Below, one piece after another: positions 17,265 to 26,167 of a stretch of DNA of 64,000 bases (position 1 is the first letter of the stretch; each line of letters begins with the position of its first letter). Location: contig JALFRA010000007.1 of assembly GCA_022785125.1 (NCBI GenBank), positions 248,001 through 312,000 of the forward strand, in the 5' to 3' direction. Made by a program: the position numbers and the translations under genes. Below the pieces are notes generated by a model that saw only the letters and a list, made by a program, of their open reading frames with translations, did not search any database and was not told the DNA's origin. The DNA is from Clostridiales bacterium (GTDB taxonomy: Bacteria > Bacillota > Clostridia > Oscillospirales > Oscillospiraceae).

Positions 17265-20200
17265 TCAATCCGCCAGATAGCGGTAGAGGAAAGTTACCAT
17301 CTGACCGCGGGTGCAGGTGGCGTCCGGGCTGAAGGTAGTGCCATCCCCGGTGCCGTTGGTGATGCCCTCCTGGGCGGCCCACACAACGGCGCTGCTGTAA
17401 TACGCACCATCGTTCACATCCGTAAAGGACGCGCTTCCGCTGACAGCAGGCGTCTTGGCGCTGCGGTACAGGAAGGCCGCCATCTGACCGCGGGTGCAGG
17501 TCATGTCCGGACTGAAAGTCGTGGTGGAGGTGCCATTGGTGATGCCGTTTTCGATGGCCCACAACAGCGCCTTGAAGTAGTAGGCGTCCTCATTCACATC
17601 GGTGAAAGAGCTTGCCTTGCCGGCAGGCTCGGGAGAGCCGGCGGCGCGCCACAGGAAGGTCACCATCTGGGCACGGGTGCAGCTCGCATTGGGGCTGAAG
17701 GTGGTATCCGTAGTGCCATTGGTGATGCCCTGCTCCACGGCCCACTTCACCGCTTCATAGTAGTAGTCGCTCTCCTTCACATCGGTGAAGGGCAGACCCA
17801 GCGTGAGCTGCGCATAGGCGGACTCGGCGGCCACCAGCTTGTCGTAGTTGCCGACCAGCTTCTTCTGGGCGTCCGTCAGGGCATCGTAGGCCTTGCGGGC
17901 GGCTTCGATCTTACTGCCGCTGTCCTTGGTAACGGTACCGATGTTTGTGATCAGATCAGCAACCTTGTCGGCGGCATTCTGGTCGGCGGCACTCACAGCA
18001 CCGCCTCCGGCGCCGCCGGCGCCGCTGCCGGAGGAAGCGGGATTGACGTCCTTGGCGTCCAGCCACTTGTTCCACGTACTCTCGTCGCCGTCGGAACCGC
18101 CGTACCAGTCCTTAATCTCATAGCGATAGTCGTTCACATAATGCCAGACAATCTCATCGCCATCTTCCAGGCCTTGCTCCTTCAAGCCATAGTCGCCATG
18201 CTGGCCGTTGATGGTGTACATCCAGCCGGAATATTGGCCGTTAGTGAACTCTCCCAGCCGGTAGCCACCCAGAGATGCCGGTGCCGTGATCCAACGGACA
18301 TAGTTGTTTTCCGCACCGCTTTGGTCAAGGCCGGCCTTGTCCAGCGCCTTCATGAAAACATCGTAGACCTTGGCGTCCTCATCGACCTTGTAGGTAGTGG
18401 TCTTGATCCAGGTAACATACTCTGGCACATAGTCGGAATTCTTCATATCCACGTCCTGCGTCGCCTTCTCAGCGCCGATCAGACGGAAGGTAACGGTGAT
18501 TTTGTCATCCTCAGGGTCGGGCGTGGTGCCGGGATTCTTCAGGTGAGCCAGCGCGGCCTCAGCGGCAACCAGCACGCTATAGTTGGTGACCAGCGCCTTT
18601 TGATCGTCGGTCAATGCGTTGTAGGCAGCGCGGGCTGCGGTGATCGCGGTCTCGCTACCCAGCGTGACAGTGCCGATGCCGTTGATGGAGGCAATGACTG
18701 CAGCAGCCGCCGCCACATCTGCCGCATTCTCGGCTTTACCCAGCGCGAAGATGGCACCGGAGTCGTTCTTGTAGTACAGCGTGCCGTCGCTGTCGGCGAT
18801 CACGCTGCAGATGCAGTACTGCTGATAGTCGGATGCGGGAGTATAGAGGGTTTCCTGGGCGGCTTCGCTGCCATCGGCCTTCGCCTTGATGACGTTGACG
18901 CCGCCAGGGTTATTGTTGTAGGTGACGTACAGGTAGATGTAGCCGTCGGTCGCCTCATAGGCGGTGGACAGCAAGATGGAGCACTGCGGATAGGCAGGCT
19001 CTTCGATGGCCCACTTGATGGCATTGGTCTCGACATCCACAGCGACAATGCTCTTATTGCCGCTCCAGCCGCCCACGCCGAAGTAGGCAATGCCCTTGTA
19101 CACCACAGGCGTGCTGGTGGAATAGGAACCGTAAACGGAGCAGTCCACCTTGGTCAGGTTAGACAGCGCGCCGGTGGCGGTGTTCAGATCCGCGTAGCAC
19201 AGGTTTGCCGCATAGTCCGCGAAGTAAATCTTACCGGCTTCGTAGCAGATGGAGGAGCGAACCTTGTTGCCCACATCCAAAGTGGTTACAACCTCGCCGT
19301 CCGCTTTGTTCCGGCTGACAACCTTGCCGCCATTGGTGCCATAGATGACATAGTCACCCACGACAACGGCGCCGTCCCAGTAGTAGCCGTAGCCATCCAC
19401 ATCCCGCCAGACCAGAGTGCCGTCTTCGGCGTTCAGGCAGACGAAGCTGCAATTACCGGTGCCATTGTCGTTATAGTTGAAGCCCACATAGAGCTTGCCG
19501 TCGGAATAGGCGATGGGGCTCTGCGCCTGACCGCCGTTTTCATCGGTATAGACCCACAGGGACTCCAGCGTGTCTGCATTGAAGGCCTGAACCTTGCCGC
19601 CGTCCAGCTGACAGAAGATCATGTTGTCCGCAAAAAGCGGCGGGGTCGTGGCATAGCTGGGAGCTGCGGCCATGGTAGCGGAATCGACTTTCGCGCCGGT
19701 AGCGGTGCTCAGTTTGTAAAGCGTACTGCCGGACATGATCACAAGATCGCCGTCCACCAGGATCATGGGGCTGGGAGTATCAGACCAGCCGGTGCTGATC
19801 TGATTGACCCATTTCTGTGCCGTTTCTGCGGCGTTTCTGGGCGTACGATAGGAGGTGACGCCGTTGTTGTAGTCATTGCCGCGGAAGCTCGGCCAGTCGG
19901 AGGTCAGAGTCCGATCCGCTTCGACGACCGTGATTTCGTACGCAACGCCGTTCACCGTCACGGAGGTCTCGCCGGCGGCTACGCCGGTGATGGTGATCTT
20001 CGTGCTGGCCGCAGAGCTGGAGGAAACCCGGGCGATCTGGGCGTAGAGGCTGGCAGTGCTGGCACTGGGGTAAGCCACATACCAGTTTCCGTCGCCGCCG
20101 GGCGCCGCGATCAGGTACTGTCCGTCGGTCAGAGCGTCAACACTGGTGACGCGGACATAGCCAGGGATCGCTTCACTGGAGGTCTCGTCGTCCGCAGCTG

Positions 20201-23060
20201 CCCTGTACAGGAACATAGAGCAGTAGGACCGATCGGTATCGCTGGTGATGGTCTGCGAACGATTCCAGTTATAATCCATACGGTTGAAGTACAGGTATCC
20301 ACCGTATTCGTTCTGCCAGGCGTTCTCGTTACTCCAGATATAGAAGGAGCCGTCATCATTACCTTGGGAAATGGTGATGGTCATGCCATCCAACTGCGAG
20401 TTGTCCGCAGCGGCGTTGGGATAGCCGGCGGTTCTGTCGCCGTTCGCCACATCCTTGCCGTTGCCGGGGTACAGGTAAACGGTATTGCCGCTGGCATCGG
20501 TGCCGGTAATGGTCCAGGTGCCGTCGTCGTTCTTTTTGAAATTGTACAGGCACTTGGAAATATCAACCGTGGCGCTGTTGAAGCTGCTATCATTGCCGAG
20601 GTTGCCGATGACGATGGGATCAGACGTCTCAGCCTCCAGAGTGACCGTCGCTACATCGGTGTTGAGACCCTCAAGCGAAGCGCCGGTATAGTCGCCGGTG
20701 TTGTCAATGTAGGTTTTGCTTTCACCCACATTAAGCTTGACGTTCTCATAAGGAGTGGAGCTGTCTCTGTTTACCGTGACGGTGAAGGTGACAGGCTGGC
20801 AGTCCATGGTCTGGTCAGAGGGCGTTGCGGTTACAGTCACCTGACCCACAGCCTGTGCAAAGATCTTACCGTCCTTGACCTCTACGATTCCTGCTTTGTC
20901 GTAGGAATAGGTAAAGCCCTTATCGGTTGCGTTTTCAGGAGTGAAAGTGAAATTCAGAGCTTCGTTCTGGCCCACCTCAAGGGTATATGCCGTCTTTGCA
21001 AGCGATGCGCTTATCAGGGGGTTCTGATACAGGAATTTGACCGTAACAGTCTGTGTCAGTTCGGAGTTGCTTTTGCTGGTAACCTTGAACTGCGCGGTAC
21101 CGCATCTCAAGGGAACGATACCGGCGAGATGCTCTGTTGTATAGAACGCAATGTCGGGGGTCAAGCACTCCCATTCCAGTTCCGTTTGGGTGGTATTGCT
21201 GGGTTCGTAGGTAATGACCAGATTCTGCGAGTACAACTCCAGTCCATAGTACTGATCGTTCATGAAGTTCTTCTCGCCGGTAATGGTAAAGGTTTCCGGC
21301 GTTGCGATGGTAAAGCCGGTTAAGGGAACACTCCCGCATTGTGCCTGGAAGGAGGCGCTCACGCTCTCACCGATCATGGTGGCGGTCAGGGTGGCCCCGC
21401 CTTCCATGCCGAGAATCAGCTCGTTGCCGAGAATGCGGATGTTGTATGTGGTATCGCTGGTGGTGTATTTCAGCGCCTGCTGGGGCACAGTGATCCATTC
21501 GCCGTTCAGCAGACCCTGGGTGACGATGCCGGCTTTGCCGGTACCATCCATGGAGAAGGGAGTCTCCATGTTGGCTTCCACACCATTGACAAGGGTCTTC
21601 AGCTCGGTGATACCGGAGGCAGTCTGATAGTTGATCGTGAAGCTGTCGCTAAAACCGCCTGCCGACACAGTCGCAGTGGTGGGCTGGGTGCCGGAGGGCG
21701 TCCACACGCCGGTTTCCGAGTTGATCCAATAATGCGTCCGAACTGCGTCGGGATACTCGGGGTTGGGGTCAGGAACATTACCGTTGCAACTCCAGACAGC
21801 GCCCGATCTGTTTGCTACAACAAACTTGCCCACATCCAGAGAGGTCAGAGTGAAGGAGCCGTCCTCCGGAAGCTTCTTGGTGCCGTCACTGTACTCGAAG
21901 TACACATAGGGAGCTGCGGTGACCGTCAGGGTGCAGGTATCGCTGTGGCCGTTGGCCGTAGCAGTGACTGTGGTCACGCCCGCCGTAAGACCCCTGACAA
22001 GGCCCTCCTGATCCACAGTGGCAATGGTCGAATCCGCAACGCTCCAGGTCACGGTGTCGGTGGAGTCCGCTGGTGTCAGCGTGGGAATAAGGCGCGTGGT
22101 ATTCATCTCCTCCACGCTTGCCGTCTCCGGCAGGGTGATGCCGGTAGCCGGGATATCGCCTACCTTGACAGGAACGGTCACAAAAATAGTCTCATTCGCT
22201 CTGACGGTCAGAGTCGTTTCGCCCTCGGCAACACCTGTGACAGCTGCTGCAGTGCCCTCTGCACTGACTGTGGCAATGCTCGTGTTTGCGATTTCCCAAG
22301 TCACCGTGTCGGTGCTCTCATTGCCCTCCACTGTCAGCAGCGTAGCGGTGAGATCCTTCGTCTTTCCAACGCTGACCTCCACAGGATTCGGGCTGACCTG
22401 GATACCAACTGCCGGGTTCGAGGGAAGCAGCGCGCGCTCCAGCGCCGCATACGCCTTATCGACCTCATCCTGTGTGGCATTTTTCTTCAGAAGCATGTCC
22501 AGAGCGCCCTGATAAGCCACGCCTGCGGCGTCAATCTGGTCATCATTCATCCCGGAAGTCAGGATGAGCAGATCATCCTTCTTGACCGTGTCCATATCGA
22601 TCTGCGCGCCATCCGCAACAAAGACAAGACGCACCATATCCAGGGCGGAAATTTTACGATAATCAACCGGGATAGTATATCTTCTGTCCTCGCCGTATTG
22701 GTTGGTGGCCCGCAGCCATACCAGCCATTTGGAGGATTCGCCCAGATCGCCGTTGTCCAACCAGCCATCTGTCTGCGTTGCATCCACATAGCCTGTTATG
22801 TCGCAAGGACCCCAGTCATCTTCTTCCATCTTGACATTGCTGCTTCCATAGGCTTGCGAAATCCATTCAGCCATGTCACCGGCGCTTACTTTGCTGATCC
22901 GCATCGGCTTCAGCAAAAATGTGCCGTTTCCTGCGGCGTCATACTTTTCGGCTGTGACGATTACATAATCTTCCGTTCCCGTCCATGCCAGCGCCGTGCC
23001 CGGCAGCATACCGAGCAGCATGACAATTGTAAGAAGCAGAGACAATACTCTTTTTCTCAT
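17265..23060 (-). CDS. Giant SLH-anchored surface protein: Ig-like repeats, PQQ-type beta-propeller, DUF4430, three SLH domains
   Basis: 1931 residues. After the signal peptide (about 1-26) comes an unassigned N-terminal domain. BIG2-like Ig repeats start near 215 and 300, with further beta-rich modules to about 1080. A PQQ-like beta-propeller spans roughly 1090-1440 (repeats such as GSTLYKLSTATGAKVD and CLNAEDGTLVWRD). FIVAR-like helices near 1460-1510 are followed by a DUF4430 domain near 1530-1640 (YSGWMYTINGQHGDYGLKEQGLEDGDEIVWHYV). Three SLH domains (about 1745-1931, each starting FTDV) bind the wall. GAAAGGAAAG precedes the ATG. It is the first surface gene downstream of the B12 riboswitches and likely captures ligand at the cell surface; the ligand is inferred. 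Confidence 0.86.
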   Translation of the reverse strand: MRKRVLSLLLTIVMLLGMLPGTALAWTGTEDYVIVTAEKYDAAGNGTFLLKPMRISKVSAGDMAEWISQAYGSSNVKMEEDDWGPCDITGYVDATQTDGWLDNGDLGESSKWLVWLRATNQYGEDRRYTIPVDYRKISALDMVRLVFVADGAQIDMDTVKKDDLLILTSGMNDDQIDAAGVAYQGALDMLLKKNATQDEVDKAYAALERALLPSNPAVGIQVSPNPVEVSVGKTKDLTATLLTVEGNESTDTVTWEIANTSIATVSAEGTAAAVTGVAEGETTLTVRANETIFVTVPVKVGDIPATGITLPETASVEEMNTTRLIPTLTPADSTDTVTWSVADSTIATVDQEGLVRGLTAGVTTVTATANGHSDTCTLTVTAAPYVYFEYSDGTKKLPEDGSFTLTSLDVGKFVVANRSGAVWSCNGNVPDPNPEYPDAVRTHYWINSETGVWTPSGTQPTTATVSAGGFSDSFTINYQTASGITELKTLVNGVEANMETPFSMDGTGKAGIVTQGLLNGEWITVPQQALKYTTSDTTYNIRILGNELILGMEGGATLTATMIGESVSASFQAQCGSVPLTGFTIATPETFTITGEKNFMNDQYYGLELYSQNLVITYEPSNTTQTELEWECLTPDIAFYTTEHLAGIVPLRCGTAQFKVTSKSNSELTQTVTVKFLYQNPLISASLAKTAYTLEVGQNEALNFTFTPENATDKGFTYSYDKAGIVEVKDGKIFAQAVGQVTVTATPSDQTMDCQPVTFTVTVNRDSSTPYENVKLNVGESKTYIDNTGDYTGASLEGLNTDVATVTLEAETSDPIVIGNLGNDSSFNSATVDISKCLYNFKKNDDGTWTITGTDASGNTVYLYPGNGKDVANGDRTAGYPNAAADNSQLDGMTITISQGNDDGSFYIWSNENAWQNEYGGYLYFNRMDYNWNRSQTITSDTDRSYCSMFLYRAAADDETSSEAIPGYVRVTSVDALTDGQYLIAAPGGDGNWYVAYPSASTASLYAQIARVSSSSAASTKITITGVAAGETSVTVNGVAYEITVVEADRTLTSDWPSFRGNDYNNGVTSYRTPRNAAETAQKWVNQISTGWSDTPSPMILVDGDLVIMSGSTLYKLSTATGAKVDSATMAAAPSYATTPPLFADNMIFCQLDGGKVQAFNADTLESLWVYTDENGGQAQSPIAYSDGKLYVGFNYNDNGTGNCSFVCLNAEDGTLVWRDVDGYGYYWDGAVVVGDYVIYGTNGGKVVSRNKADGEVVTTLDVGNKVRSSICYEAGKIYFADYAANLCYADLNTATGALSNLTKVDCSVYGSYSTSTPVVYKGIAYFGVGGWSGNKSIVAVDVETNAIKWAIEEPAYPQCSILLSTAYEATDGYIYLYVTYNNNPGGVNVIKAKADGSEAAQETLYTPASDYQQYCICSVIADSDGTLYYKNDSGAIFALGKAENAADVAAAAAVIASINGIGTVTLGSETAITAARAAYNALTDDQKALVTNYSVLVAAEAALAHLKNPGTTPDPEDDKITVTFRLIGAEKATQDVDMKNSDYVPEYVTWIKTTTYKVDEDAKVYDVFMKALDKAGLDQSGAENNYVRWITAPASLGGYRLGEFTNGQYSGWMYTINGQHGDYGLKEQGLEDGDEIVWHYVNDYRYEIKDWYGGSDGDESTWNKWLDAKDVNPASSGSGAGGAGGGAVSAADQNAADKVADLITNIGTVTKDSGSKIEAARKAYDALTDAQKKLVGNYDKLVAAESAYAQLTLGLPFTDVKESDYYYEAVKWAVEQGITNGTTDTTFSPNASCTRAQMVTFLWRAAGSPEPAGKASSFTDVNEDAYYFKALLWAIENGITNGTSTTTFSPDMTCTRGQMAAFLYRSAKTPAVSGSASFTDVNDGAYYSSAVVWAAQEGITNGTGDGTTFSPDATCTRGQMVTFLYRYLAD

Positions 23061-23156
23061 CAGTTCACACTTTCCTTTCTTTTATATATCTATATAATCG
23101 CCCTCGGGCGTAAAAACGGGGTTGGTGCCCAGTGATGCATGGTATTTGGGTATTTG

Positions 23157-23176
23157 GGGACGGTTCTTTTGTCCCA
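23157..23176 (+). repeat. REP-like GGGGACGG...GTCCC hairpin upstream of the RAYT gene
   Basis: Short inverted repeat GGGGAC / GTCCC just upstream of the transposase, resembling the GGGGACAGTTCC and CCGTCCCC ends of the copies inside the gene. Likely part of a REP/BIME-like unit mobilised by the encoded enzyme. Confidence 0.5.
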
Positions 23177-23256
23177 TTTTTCCTTGTGTTCTCGATCGGC
23201 TTGTGTGATTCTATTCATAGTAAAACCCCTTTCTCAATGAATTTAGGTGATATCCT

Positions 23257-24159
23257 ATGCCAAGACGAGCCAGACAAAAAAGCAACAGCGGCATCTACCA
23301 TGTGATGCTGCGCGGGATCAACCGCTCTACAATCTTCCACGATGACGAGGACTGCGAGAAGTTTTTGCAGGTGCTGGGAAACTGCCTCCGTTCCGGGAGC
23401 TCCGGGGGTTCTGGGGGCTTCGGGGACAGTTCCTTAGTCCCACCCTACGGGTGTGACAAAGAAACCGTCCCCTACGCGGGGTGTGACAAAGTAATCGTCC
23501 CCTACGCTGACGCTGAAGCAAAAGTCTACCTCTATTGTCTGATGGGGAACCATGTGCATCTGCTTCTACGGGAAGGGCGCGAGGGGCTCTCCACACTGAT
23601 GAAGCGGATCGGTGTGCGTTTTGCCTCCTACTACAACTGGAAATATCAACGCACCGGGCATCTCTTTCAGGACCGTTTTCGCAGTGAGCCGGTGGACGAT
23701 GACGCATATTTTCTTGCCGTATATCGCTATATCGCATTGAACCCGGTCAAGGCCGGGCTCTGCGGTGAAGCGGGAAAATACCGCTGGTGCGGGTACCGGG
23801 GATACGGGGATAACTCCGGAGGCTCCGGGGACAGTTCCTTAGTCCCACCCTGCGGGTGTGACAAAGTAACCGTCCCCTACGCTGAACTGCCGGTGGACAT
23901 CACCGCAGAGCAGTTGGATGCGTTCATTCGTTCCGAGCAGCCGAATATCCACCCTTTCCCGGAGCGCATTTCCGACCGCGAGGCAGAGCAGATTCTACGT
24001 TCCGTTACCGGGCTGGACTCTGCCGCCAGTTTTATCCGTTTGCCAAAAGCGGAACAAATCCGCTTCTTTTATATCCTGCTGGAAAATGACCTGTCCATTC
24101 AGCAGATGGCCCGGTTGACAGGTATAGCTAAAAGCAACATCGCGCGGCATCTGGCATGA
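23257..24159 (+). CDS. REP-associated tyrosine transposase (RAYT, Y1/HUH type)
   Basis: 300 residues. The HUH motif GNHVHLLLRE (near 97-106), the catalytic-Tyr region ASYYNWKYQRTGHLFQDRF and the DAYFLAVYRYIALNPVKAG segment identify a TnpA_REP protein, which nicks single strands at REP hairpins. The gene is on the plus strand between two minus-strand genes, so it is probably a later insertion. Two stretches of the protein (about 55-84 and 190-208; SSLVPPYGCDK / SSLVPPCGCDK with TVPYA) are unlike the family and come from in-frame copies of a repeat, which may have left the enzyme active or not. Confidence 0.88.
   Translation: MPRRARQKSNSGIYHVMLRGINRSTIFHDDEDCEKFLQVLGNCLRSGSSGGSGGFGDSSLVPPYGCDKETVPYAGCDKVIVPYADAEAKVYLYCLMGNHVHLLLREGREGLSTLMKRIGVRFASYYNWKYQRTGHLFQDRFRSEPVDDDAYFLAVYRYIALNPVKAGLCGEAGKYRWCGYRGYGDNSGGSGDSSLVPPCGCDKVTVPYAELPVDITAEQLDAFIRSEQPNIHPFPERISDREAEQILRSVTGLDSAASFIRLPKAEQIRFFYILLENDLSIQQMARLTGIAKSNIARHLA
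23422..23509 (+). repeat. In-frame REP-like repeat inside the RAYT gene, copy 1 (one full plus one partial unit)
   Basis: Starts GGGGACAGTTCCTTAGTCCC and ends GTCCCCTACG. The 3' half (GTGTGACAAAG...CGTCCCCTACG) is repeated once more at 23477-23509. The ends GGGGAC and GTCCCC are inverted. It adds about 29 codons without breaking the frame. Confidence 0.75.
23827..23880 (+). repeat. In-frame REP-like repeat inside the RAYT gene, copy 2
   Basis: 54 nt nearly identical to the first unit of copy 1 (GGGGACAGTTCCTTAGTCCC ... CCGTCCCC), same orientation and again in frame. Confidence 0.75.
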
Positions 24160-24393
24160 CAGACGCCATGCATTGCCGCAGCGCTTATTCATTGGCCGTC
24201 ATTATTTTCTCTTCTTGCACCACATATCAGTACCGGTTCCTCTGCTCCCGCCCGCCGCGACGTGGACCAGGTTGTCCGACCCTTGGCACGCTCATTTCTT
24301 CGCGTGCTTCCCCGCAGCCGGTATTCTCTCCCGATGTGGCTATTCAGTTGTCGGCGCGAATCGCCGTTTATGGAAACGGGCAAAGGCCCGCTG

Positions 24394-25107
24394 TCAGCTT
24401 TCTGATGTTGGTTCTTTCTCTGCCGGGGCTTCCCCGGCTTTTTTCTTTTTCAGATATGCGTTCAATGTTGTGGCCTTCACGGGCTTCATGCCGTGCCGTG
24501 GAGGCAGCCCGGCAAGATGGATCACCACCGGCCAGCTCCCAAACCGCTCTCGGATGTACACGCCGCCCAGGACTTCCTTCTCAAAGGGCGTGCGGCCATT
24601 CTCGGCGGCACACTGGCGGACATACTCCAGGATCTCCCCGTCTGTGTCCTCCCGGTGTTCCTCGCCCCAGGCCATATCCCGCACTGCGCGGACCTGCTGC
24701 TCTGCTATGGCCGCGTCATTCCTTGCCCGGTGTTCCGCCCGGAGCGCTTCCTTTTGGGCCTCCCGTTCCTTCTTGAAGATCTGGGCCTGGCGCTTGAACT
24801 CTTCCTTATAAATCTGCCGCTTTGTGATCGGCGGCTGCCTTTTGGGAGAGCGCAGCCCCGCCAGGGCCACTACGCTGTTCCAGCCGCCGAAGCGGGAAGA
24901 GATGTATTCTCCGCCGATGATCTCACCGGCATTGGGCGTGAAGCCGAGCCGTCCGGCCTGCTCGCGGACATATTCCAGCAGCTCCTCATCGCTTGTGCCG
25001 CTGTGTTCCCGTGCAAATTCCGCGTTGCGCTTTCGCAGCGCTTCTTTTGTCCGGCCTTCAGCTTTCTTGTTGAACCATTGATCTCCATGAAAACGTTTAT
25101 CGCTCAC
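24394..25107 (-). CDS. Protein with two HNH-endonuclease-associated repeats, candidate regulator
   Basis: 237 residues. Two copies of the homing-endonuclease-associated repeat: about 35-85 (SDEELLEYVREQAGRLGFTP ... SRFGGWNSVVALAGL) and about 152-200 (TDGEILEYVRQCAAENGRTP ... ERFGSWPVVIHLAGL), joined by a basic coiled segment, with a Lys-rich tail. These repeats bind DNA; no HNH nuclease domain is present. The start is a GTG at 25107 with AAGGAGG upstream, overlapping the stop of a 28-codon leader frame. A cobalamin riboswitch lies 85 nt upstream, so it should be repressed by B12. It may act as a DNA-binding partner of the uptake locus. Confidence 0.75.
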   Translation of the reverse strand: MSDKRFHGDQWFNKKAEGRTKEALRKRNAEFAREHSGTSDEELLEYVREQAGRLGFTPNAGEIIGGEYISSRFGGWNSVVALAGLRSPKRQPPITKRQIYKEEFKRQAQIFKKEREAQKEALRAEHRARNDAAIAEQQVRAVRDMAWGEEHREDTDGEILEYVRQCAAENGRTPFEKEVLGGVYIRERFGSWPVVIHLAGLPPRHGMKPVKATTLNAYLKKKKAGEAPAEKEPTSES

Positions 25108-25190
25108 GGAACGACCTCCTTGTATGGGCGCAGTTCGCCCATATGCAGATTTGTGAGATCGTTCGGAGTACCGCGTCCTGCAGATTTCAT
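25104..25190 (-). CDS. Possible 28-codon leader peptide between riboswitch A and the HNH-repeat gene
   Basis: ATG at 25190 immediately after riboswitch A; the frame (MKSAGRGTPNDLTNLHMGEL and eight more residues) ends with a TGA that overlaps the GTG start of the next gene (GTGA). A hairpin ATGGGCG / CGCCCAT within it stands just before that gene's AAGGAGG, a plausible expression platform. No clear ribosome site precedes the ATG, so coding status is doubtful. Confidence 0.35.
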   Translation of the reverse strand: MKSAGRGTPNDLTNLHMGELRPYKEVVP

Positions 25191-25191
25191 G

Positions 25192-25350
25192 CTTTCCTGT
25201 AGGTCTTCTGGCTCATGCGGATGACCGCCGCGGCGCCTTCTCACTCTGCAAGAGCAATGGCTGTGCCGCAGCGCCGCATATACAGCAGCGCGCCTGCGCC
25301 GGATTCTCACCGGCTTCCCTTGTTCAGCCCCTTGCGGGCCACAGAAAAAG
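25192..25350 (-). promoter_or_regulatory. Cobalamin (B12) riboswitch A
   Basis: The minus-strand RNA has the full RF00174-type layout: a P1 arm (CTTTTTCTGT pairing with ACAGGAAAG at the other end), AAGGGAAGCCGGTGAGAATC then CGGCGC, a CTGCTGTATATGCGG arm, GCCATTG, GTGAGAAGGCGCC, and the B12 box AGCCAGAAGACCTAC at 25199-25213. It lies directly upstream of the HNH-repeat gene. Ligand specificity (adenosyl- or methyl-cobalamin) cannot be told by eye. Confidence 0.9.
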
Positions 25351-25356
25351 GCAATA

Positions 25357-25393
25357 TTAACAAAAAAAGACAGACGCATAGAATACGTCCGTC
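25357..25393 (-). terminator. Intrinsic terminator just upstream of riboswitch A
   Basis: The minus strand has GACGGACGTA-TTCTA-TGCGTCTGTC (10 pairs, two G-U) followed by seven T. With the next hairpin it insulates riboswitch A from transcripts passing riboswitch B. Confidence 0.8.
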
Positions 25394-25407
25394 TTTGTCC
25401 CCGAAAG

Positions 25408-25439
25408 CAAAAAGAGCGGACGTATCCAATACGTCCGCT
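25408..25439 (-). terminator. Second intrinsic terminator, downstream of riboswitch B
   Basis: 11-bp perfect stem AGCGGACGTAT / ATACGTCCGCT with a TGG loop on the minus strand, followed by CTTTTTGC. It shares the CGGACGTAT sequence with the neighbouring terminator, so the pair probably arose by duplication. Confidence 0.8.
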
Positions 25440-25549
25440 TCTGCTCCTTTCGGAGGGTGAAATGCATGCACACAAAACACACATTTGCATGTGTGCGTAC
25501 ATTTCATCAGGCATTTTTTATCAGAGCAGCCCCGAAGATCGGGGGTGAG

Positions 25550-25790
25550 CTCTTAGTAGGTCTTCTGACTCATGTGTCCCAGCGGTTTTAAAACCGCCAT
25601 CGCATATCCGTTGCCTTCCCAGCTCAGCCATTACGACCGCCAGTGACCTGCTTTCGCAGAAAACGAATACACTCCACAAACACAGCTATTGAATTGCACG
25701 TCTGCCGAAACTTTCGTCTCAGTTGTTGCTGCAAAACATGTTCAGGACTCTCACCTGATTCCCTTGTTCAGCCGAACAAGGATGCGTGTC
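25550..25790 (-). promoter_or_regulatory. Cobalamin (B12) riboswitch B
   Basis: The minus-strand RNA has AAGGGAATCAGGTGAGAGTC then CTGAAC, a long peripheral arm, GCAACAACTGAGACG, GTCACTGG, GCTGGGAAGGC and the B12 box AGTCAGAAGACCTAC at 25556-25570. It is longer than riboswitch A because of the extended P5/P6-region insertion. No open frame follows before the two terminators at 25357-25439, so what it now controls is unclear. Confidence 0.88.
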
Positions 25791-25908
25791 CATTCCACGA
25801 TGCGGAACGGGTCGCGCATTTGCCACAAAAGCCGGATGTGATATTCAGTTTTCAGTTTATGCATAGTTTAAGACGATTTTCCATACGAAAGATGCTAAAT
25901 TCAGCATC

Positions 25909-25938
25909 TTTTTCGCAAAGTCTGCCACTTTGCGAAAG
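25909..25938 (+). repeat. Hairpin repeat left of the tyrosine integrase
   Basis: CGCAAAG-TCTGCCA-CTTTGCG with flanking TTTTT and AAAG, a 10-bp stem. The same 21-nt core occurs in inverse orientation at 27380-27409, so the integrase gene is bracketed by an inverted pair. Confidence 0.65.
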
Positions 25939-26167
25939 AATCTTTGCCTGTTATTCCTCTTCCAGTATAGCACAAGCCAAAAAAATGTCAATCATCCATT
26001 CCATTTTTTGCTTTAAAAAGGGCTGGCACAAAACGCACTTGTTCCAATGTGTTCAGATGCAGGTTTGCAATTGGTATGATCATCCAATTTTGTGGTGGGA
26101 ACAGACTCGCTACATGTGATACCAGAAGAATTCGCCGTCGAAAATGTGGTCAGCAAAGGAGGCTCTC

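Noticed and set aside
17076-21323. A 1415-codon plus-strand open frame opposite the giant surface gene
   Set aside because: It is the antisense of the SLH/PQQ/DUF4430 coding sequence, has no family motifs and results from high GC content.
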